A stretch of DNA of 64,000 nt from QHXW01 sp035297145 (GTDB lineage: Bacteria > Acidobacteriota > Terriglobia > Bryobacterales > Bryobacteraceae). Every line of letters begins with the position of its first letter. Within the stretch, counting starts at the first letter, position 1. Location of the stretch: the NCBI GenBank assembly GCA_035297145.1, contig DATGZN010000006.1, positions 62,001-126,000 of the forward strand. The letters run 5' to 3'. Both the position numbers and the translations under genes were made by a program. Of this stretch, positions 59,574 through 64,000 are shown piece after piece. The notes beneath the pieces were generated by a model, which was given only the letters and a program-made list of their open reading frames with translations, had not been told where the DNA came from and did no database searches.

Positions 59574-60496
59574 ACGCGCTACGAAAACTCTGGACACCGG
59601 CGCCGCCCGTTCCCTGGCTGATCGCGGCAATTGCGGTTGCTCACCTGGCCGTCGGGCTCACCATCGCCGTTGTGGCATGGCTAACCGGGAAGCCTGGGCT
59701 GCTTGCGGACTTCTTTCGCTATCCCGGCGCTCTGTTCCTCGTGAGTTCGAGCGCGGTGGGATTCTGGCTGAGCATGCGGTGCTGGCAGCAGTTCTCGAAG
59801 ACCGACTTGCTGCGGCAGGCGTGGCTGCTCATCATGCTGGCGGCGGGCGTGAATCTCGCCGGAAATCTCTGCTCGCAGGTTCTGGGTGCATACACGCCGC
59901 TAAATCCTCTGATGCATACCGCGACCGGCTGGCCGGCGCCTGCTATTAGGGTTTTTGGACGGGTGGGATTGCTGCTAGGCGGCGCGTTTCAAATGGCTCT
60001 GCTGGCGTGTGGCCTGTCTTTCGTGTTGCGCGCTTACCGGCGCTCCGGCTTGTTTCCGCACATGGCGCGCTGGGTCTGGCTGCTGGCCGGCGCTTTGATG
60101 TTGTACACGGTGCACGAAGCCAGGCTGTTGCAGACACTCCTGCGCACTGGCCAGGTGAGGGGAGGGTTTCAGCTTCTCGGATGGCCCAGCGACCCGCTCC
60201 TGATCGTGCTCCTGTTTGAGGCGTTTTGCATTCTGCGCCCCGTACTGGGCACCGGCTGGGGGTTGATCGCCAGATGTTGGGGAGCTTTCGCCGCCGGCAT
60301 CGCGCTTCACGCCCTGGGCGATGTCCTGCTCACGGCCGCATGGCCAGGCACCTTGCCCGAAGCAGCCCGGACTCTTGGTTGGTACGCGTGGTTCCTGGCC
60401 GCCGCCGCGTACGCCCTCGGCCCCGCTTATCAACTGGAAGCTTTCCGCCGCGTGCTGCAAGGCGGCCGCGACACGAACGCCCGCCGCGCCGCATAG
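59570..60496 (+). CDS. Polytopic membrane protein of unknown function
   Basis: A 308-residue inner-membrane protein with about eight hydrophobic segments (for example WLIAAIAVAHLAVGLTIAVVAWL and WGAFAAGIALHALGDVLLTAAW). No transporter motif is recognised. It overlaps the anti-sigma gene by four bases, so it is part of the sigma operon and may receive or transmit the signal that controls the sigma factor. Confidence 0.8.
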   Translation: MNALRKLWTPAPPVPWLIAAIAVAHLAVGLTIAVVAWLTGKPGLLADFFRYPGALFLVSSSAVGFWLSMRCWQQFSKTDLLRQAWLLIMLAAGVNLAGNLCSQVLGAYTPLNPLMHTATGWPAPAIRVFGRVGLLLGGAFQMALLACGLSFVLRAYRRSGLFPHMARWVWLLAGALMLYTVHEARLLQTLLRTGQVRGGFQLLGWPSDPLLIVLLFEAFCILRPVLGTGWGLIARCWGAFAAGIALHALGDVLLTAAWPGTLPEAARTLGWYAWFLAAAAYALGPAYQLEAFRRVLQGGRDTNARRAA

Positions 60497-60596
60497 CGGA
60501 TCGCGGTTAACAAGCCTTGTGACAGTTCAGAAAGTGTAACAGCGCACGGTCTGCTGCGCTCTCCGCCACCTTAGACTGCTGCCATGGAGGTTTCAC

Positions 60597-61115
60597 ATGG
60601 CGAACAGAATAAATCGGGCGATCGCCGGAGCGATCTGCGTTGCGCTGAGTTTAGGCGGCGCTCAAGCAGGAGAGAAGATCAGTTGGGACCAACTAGCCGA
60701 TCGTGTGGCATCGCAGTCTACGACGGCCGGAGTGGTGGAGAACCGTAGCGTGGCCGTCATCACGATCGATGGGCGGGCTCACCACACGCGAAAGCTGTGC
60801 ATCGACACCGAGGGCGTCAAGCTGGACCATGGCAGCCGCCCGGTGGAAGTGCTGCTAAGGCGCGATGTCTCTCGGATCGAGATTCGCCAGCGAGGACGAT
60901 ACATTCGGCGTATTACGTACAACGCAGAAATGGCGTTGTTCGTCGCGTGTGTGGGTTTCTCCGCGGACGAAGGAGGCGGAGGTCCACTGGCGCTTCTATC
61001 GCCGGTGGTATCTATCCCATTCTGGGCTTACACCGCTGCTAGCGCGCCGGTTTTTCTAGCTGCCGAGGGTGTGGCTCTTTTCAGACCAGCCCGGGTTTTC
61101 GAGATCATGCAGTGA
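60597..61115 (+). CDS. Secreted hypothetical protein
   Basis: A 172-residue exported protein with a clear signal peptide (NRAIAGAICVALSLGGAQA) and a strong GGAGG ribosome site seven bases before the ATG. The middle part (VEVLLRRDVSRIEIRQRGRY) is beta-like and basic, and a hydrophobic stretch (LALLSPVVSIPFWAYTAASA) near the C-terminus may anchor it. No family recognised. A GTTAAC palindrome sits at 60506 in its upstream gap. Confidence 0.75.
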   Translation: MANRINRAIAGAICVALSLGGAQAGEKISWDQLADRVASQSTTAGVVENRSVAVITIDGRAHHTRKLCIDTEGVKLDHGSRPVEVLLRRDVSRIEIRQRGRYIRRITYNAEMALFVACVGFSADEGGGGPLALLSPVVSIPFWAYTAASAPVFLAAEGVALFRPARVFEIMQ

Positions 61116-61123
61116 AGCTCGTC

Positions 61124-61627
61124 TCAATCCGGCACCCACGCCACCCCCACATTAGCTACGCTCCGCAGTCGGTCCGCCAGTTGCCCGGTGTGATGTTGCA
61201 GATGACGGATGTTGTAGAACTGTAGCTCGGCCTTGTTGAACGGCAGCCAGTAGAAGCCCGACGGCGCAGCGAGATCCAACGCCAGTACCCTCGCCTCCAC
61301 CTCCGCGCGACAGAGCTCGTGGTACTCCAAGACTTCGGCCTTGGTGTACGGCGAATGGATCTTAGGTGGTTCCTCAGGCGCCCATGGCCGCCGGCCGAGA
61401 AAATTGGAGTCCGGCTTGTGCTCGACCCACGGACGAAAACTGGCTTCATCCGTGTGCAGATAGAAGTGTGTGTAGAACACGGCGTGATACGCGATGTGCC
61501 AGAACCGGTTCGTATAATCGGAGCTTAACCAGAGAGACTCTGGGCAGAGGTCGATCGCCTGGCCGAGCATCGCGAGCGAAGCCCGATACTGGCGGGCAAT
61601 GTGAGGTAGAAGGTTCAGATCAGCCAT
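61124..61627 (-). CDS. DinB family protein (2)
   Basis: A second DinB-like four-helix protein, 167 residues, with conserved histidines in WHIAYHAVFYTHFYLH and in the closing RHLQHHTGQLADRL. It is not close to the DinB-like gene at 51305, showing family expansion and not recent duplication. It ends nine bases from the secreted-protein gene's stop, in convergent orientation. Confidence 0.86.
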   Translation of the reverse strand: MADLNLLPHIARQYRASLAMLGQAIDLCPESLWLSSDYTNRFWHIAYHAVFYTHFYLHTDEASFRPWVEHKPDSNFLGRRPWAPEEPPKIHSPYTKAEVLEYHELCRAEVEARVLALDLAAPSGFYWLPFNKAELQFYNIRHLQHHTGQLADRLRSVANVGVAWVPD

Positions 61628-61634
61628 GATTTCC

Positions 61635-61640
61635 AGCGTA
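61635..61640 (-). promoter_or_regulatory. TACGCT -10-like element, possible leaderless start
   Basis: TACGCT on the minus strand ends seven bases before the DinB-family ATG at 61627, with no ribosome site. Confidence 0.4.
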
Positions 61641-61724
61641 GCCGCTTTTGCCGCCTGATGAGGAGCCGGCCTGCGCCGCTCGTCACCGCAACCGGCCGCT
61701 CATCACAAATCAGATCTTCATAGA

Positions 61725-62786
61725 ATGAAAGTTCTGAACAATGGGTTCATGAAAAGAACAGACGCGCAATATTGGGTCTGCCAAATCGGTGGTTGGGGTG
61801 CTTACAGCACCGTAGGGCTCTGGGCCGCGGTCCTGGAGCACGGATGGCGGCAGAGTATCGTCATCGGTTACCTCCTGTTTTTCTTGTACAGCATCGGCTT
61901 GACGCATCTGCTGCGCGGCGTGATTCGGCGCCGCCACTGGACCAGCCTTCCGCTGCACCGCGCACTGGTTCGGATGGCGGCGGCCAGCATGGCGATCGGC
62001 GCGGTACAGAGCGCCCTGGTTGTAGGGGTATACACGGCCATCGAAGGCCGGCTCGGCGTATGGAGTGACCGGTCTTCCATTGCGTACCTCTTCATCGGTG
62101 TGTCGGTCATGGCTACTATCTGGACGATCCTCTATCTGGCGATCACCACTATGCGCCACTCGCGCGAAGTGCGCCGCAACGAGACGCTGATGAAGCAAGC
62201 CCTCACGAACGCCGAACTGCGCGCACTGGAAGCCCAGTTGGACCCTCACTTTCTCTTCAACTGCCTGAACTCGATTCGGGGCATGATCAGTGAGGATCCC
62301 GGACAGGCACAGGATATGATCACGCGGCTGGCCAATATCCTGCGCTATAACCTGCAAAAAGACCGGCGCCACACTGTGCCGCTGGCCGGAGAGCTGGAGG
62401 TTGTTTCGGACTACCTGGCGCTGGAGTCGATTCGCTTTGAGGACCGTCTGCGCGTGCATGTGGAGGTGGATGGTGCGGCGCGCCAGCGCACGATCCCTCC
62501 CATGATGCTGCAAACCCTGGTGGAGAATGCGATCAAGCACGGCATGGAAGAGAATCCGTCCGGCACCGACCTCTTCATTCGGGCAGGCTTCGACGGCAAC
62601 GTGTTGCGGATCGAGGTGGAAAACACCGGCAGCCTGAGCGAGCCGCGGACCGGCTCAACGCAGATCGGGTTGACGAATGCCCGGGAGCGTCTCCGCATTC
62701 TTTACGGTGAGCACGCCAGCCTGCAACTCATTCCGCGGGGCGAGGATCGCGTGGCCGTCACCATCCTGATCCCCGCCACCGCATGA
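61725..62786 (+). CDS. LytS-type sensor histidine kinase
   Basis: Membrane sensor kinase of 353 residues in the LytS/YehU (His_kinase) family. Four N-terminal transmembrane helices (about 13-135) are followed by the phospho-accepting H175 (LDPHFLFNCLNSIRGMI) and a HATPase domain (MMLQTLVENAIKHGMEENPS, GLTNARERL). No periplasmic sensor domain, so the membrane part itself may sense. Stop overlaps the LytTR regulator start (ATGA). ATG 61749, eight codons in, is an alternative start. Confidence 0.9.
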   Translation: MKVLNNGFMKRTDAQYWVCQIGGWGAYSTVGLWAAVLEHGWRQSIVIGYLLFFLYSIGLTHLLRGVIRRRHWTSLPLHRALVRMAAASMAIGAVQSALVVGVYTAIEGRLGVWSDRSSIAYLFIGVSVMATIWTILYLAITTMRHSREVRRNETLMKQALTNAELRALEAQLDPHFLFNCLNSIRGMISEDPGQAQDMITRLANILRYNLQKDRRHTVPLAGELEVVSDYLALESIRFEDRLRVHVEVDGAARQRTIPPMMLQTLVENAIKHGMEENPSGTDLFIRAGFDGNVLRIEVENTGSLSEPRTGSTQIGLTNARERLRILYGEHASLQLIPRGEDRVAVTILIPATA

Positions 62787-63469
62787 AGGCGCTGATCATT
62801 GACGATGAGCGCATCGCGCGTCAGGAACTTCGCCGATTACTCGGCGCGCATCCGGAAATCGAGATCGCCGGGGACGCCCGCACGGGCGAAGAGGCACTGG
62901 AGGCGATCGGGCGGCTTGCGCCCGATGTTCTGTTCCTCGACGTGCGTATGCCAGGGATGACCGGTTTCGATCTGCTGGAGCATCTGGACGATGTCCCGCA
63001 GGTGATCTTCACCACGGCGTACGACGAATACGCGCTGAAGGCATTTGAAGTGAGCGCGCTTGACTACCTGGTAAAGCCAGTGGCGCCGGCTCGGCTGGCT
63101 GCGGCTGTCGCAAAGCTTCGCCCGCGTGCCGCCCAATCGCGCTTGGAGCAAGTCTTCGTCAGAGACGGCGAACGCTGCTGGCTCGTGCGTGTCGCTGATA
63201 TTTTCCTGCTCGAATCAGAGGGCAACTATACGCGTGTGTACTTTGCAAGAGAGCGGCCGCTGGTTCCTCGCTCCCTGGCGGCTTTGCACGAACGGCTCGA
63301 TCCCGCCATCTTCTTTCGTGCTGGGCGCAGGCACATCATCAATCTGAAATGGGTTGAACGCGTCGAGCCCGGCCTCGGCGGTAATCTCCAAGTGATCCTG
63401 CGTGGCGGGACGACGGTGGAGATGTCGCGGCGACAGTCGGTCCGTTTCCGCGAAGCGCTAAGCCTCTAG
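62783..63469 (+). CDS. LytTR-family response regulator
   Basis: DNA-binding response regulator of 228 residues. The receiver (1-120) has D53 (LFLDVRMPGM) and ends at LDYLVKPVAPARL. The LytTR domain (about 135-228) includes WLVRVADIFLLESEGNYTRV, RPLVPRSLAALHERLD and RRHIINLKWVERVEP. LytTR proteins bind direct repeats in promoters; no such repeats are obvious here. It works with the coupled LytS-like kinase. Confidence 0.92.
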   Translation: MKALIIDDERIARQELRRLLGAHPEIEIAGDARTGEEALEAIGRLAPDVLFLDVRMPGMTGFDLLEHLDDVPQVIFTTAYDEYALKAFEVSALDYLVKPVAPARLAAAVAKLRPRAAQSRLEQVFVRDGERCWLVRVADIFLLESEGNYTRVYFARERPLVPRSLAALHERLDPAIFFRAGRRHIINLKWVERVEPGLGGNLQVILRGGTTVEMSRRQSVRFREALSL

Positions 63470-63501
63470 TGGCTTGTTGCAGAGAGCCGTTAGCATGACG
63501 C

Positions 63502-63565
63502 AACCGCTCCCTCCGGTCACGGCTCAGTATACGACGTGCTTCACGGAGCCGTGACCAAAGGGAGC
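63502..63565. repeat. Dispersed inverted repeat, copy 2
   Basis: Arms at 63502-63523 and 63544-63565 are complementary with two mismatches around a 20-base loop. The right arm is identical to the copy at 40264-40337. It sits between the convergent LytTR and phosphate-transporter genes, where it could also act as a bidirectional terminator. Confidence 0.8.
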
Positions 63566-63615
63566 GGTAACTAACGTTCCGCGAAGTGCTCAGCCTCAGT
63601 CCGGCAACCCTGTCT

Positions 63616-64000
63616 TCAAGCCGCCATGCTGCGGAAAATCCAGAACAGGGTGCCCGCCAGCACGATCGACGCCGGCAGCGTGAGCACCCACGCCATGAGA
63701 AGGTTTCGCACCGTCCCCCATTGCAGGCCGGAGTGGTTGGCAGCCATGGTGCCCGCGATGCCCGAGGAGAGCACATGCGTCGTGCTGACGGGCAGTCCAA
63801 ATCCGTCCGCGGCGCCGATCGTGGCCATCGCCGTAATCTCCGCCGCCGCTCCTTGTGCGTAGGTGAGGTGATTCTTGCCGATTTTCTCACCCACCGTCAC
63901 GACGATGCGCTTCCATCCCACCATCGTGCCGAGGCCGAGAGCCAGTGCCACCACGACCTTCACCCAGATCGGGATGAACCGCGTGGCCTTGTCGATGTGC
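63616..64000 (-). CDS. PiT-type inorganic phosphate transporter, C-terminal part
   Basis: The frame continues unbroken to the right edge, so only the last about 128 residues are present. GWKRIVVTVGEKIGKNHL, TYAQGAAAEITAMATIG and GFGLPVSTTHVLSSGIAG are the repeated signature of PiT/PHO4 transporters that import phosphate with H+ or Na+. The final hydrophobic helix ends IFRSMAA. Phosphate uptake would suit the polyphosphate kinase at 51.7 kb, though the genes are far apart. Confidence 0.88.
   Translation of the reverse strand, partial: HIDKATRFIPIWVKVVVALALGLGTMVGWKRIVVTVGEKIGKNHLTYAQGAAAEITAMATIGAADGFGLPVSTTHVLSSGIAGTMAANHSGLQWGTVRNLLMAWVLTLPASIVLAGTLFWIFRSMAA

Overview
This is a GC-rich (roughly 60 %) chromosomal window of about 50 protein genes on both strands. 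The gene families point to an Acidobacteriota chromosome, most likely of the Solibacter/Bryobacter type. The signs are an Oar-like TonB-dependent receptor, three orphan FtsX/MacB-type permeases of the duplicated ADOP kind, CRTAC1 and multihaem/TPR secreted proteins, many twin-arginine (Tat) exported enzymes, a GH116 glycosidase and a giant Ser/Thr kinase with PEGA repeats. No rRNA, tRNA, CRISPR array or insertion sequence was seen. The taxonomic call is inferred from families, not from a marker gene.

Region by region. 1-11.5 kb: the 3' end of a TonB-dependent receptor and its terminator, then a tightly overlapping run of exported redox proteins (seven-haem cytochrome with parvulin and TPR; thioredoxin-like protein; cytochrome c/copper monooxygenase/TPR fusion; CRTAC1 protein; SDR), then a dihaem oxidoreductase. 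11.5-16.3 kb: FEN-like exonuclease and Tat aldo/keto reductase (minus), YihY/BrkB membrane protein, a 59-residue GatC/AtzG-like partner overlapping an amidase, and a small unknown protein. 16.3-23.8 kb: Gfo/Idh/MocA oxidoreductase, NtrY-NtrX two-component pair, SpoU methyltransferase, two small cytoplasmic proteins and a sugar isomerase/epimerase. 23.8-29.6 kb: a minus operon SDR-shikimate kinase-glycerate kinase facing a plus operon LON-domain protein-TonB-like protein-HAD hydrolase.

29.6-46.1 kb: two bacteriohemerythrins with a 48-codon ORF, an SH3/ankyrin protein, three ADOP permeases with a YceI protein between them, a peroxiredoxin, a Gln-rich remnant, GH116 glycosidase coupled to a CobW-like GTPase, and a VapBC-type toxin-antitoxin pair. 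46.2-55.5 kb: the 1661-residue kinase, a DinB protein, polyphosphate kinase and a secreted toroid-like protein. 55.5-58.3 kb: the least ordinary stretch, with a promoter, a long-hairpin RNA candidate (possibly 6S RNA), a zinc-ribbon gene, and an HNH endonuclease plus small protein bracketed by 116-bp direct repeats, one of which fuses in frame to a response-regulator tail. 58.5-64 kb: ECF sigma factor, zinc-finger anti-sigma factor, membrane protein, secreted protein, DinB protein, LytS/LytTR pair and the 3' end of a PiT phosphate transporter.

Two signals cut across genes. About ten genes have a TANNNT hexamer only 6-9 bases before the start codon and no Shine-Dalgarno sequence, suggesting leaderless mRNAs. 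A long inverted repeat with nearly identical arms occurs in two unrelated intergenic gaps (40.3 and 63.5 kb). The exported redox run at 3.2-11.5 kb is the best candidate for an uncharacterised system. Its proteins would act outside the cytoplasmic membrane and plausibly pass electrons between c-type haems, a thioredoxin-like protein and a mononuclear copper oxygenase.
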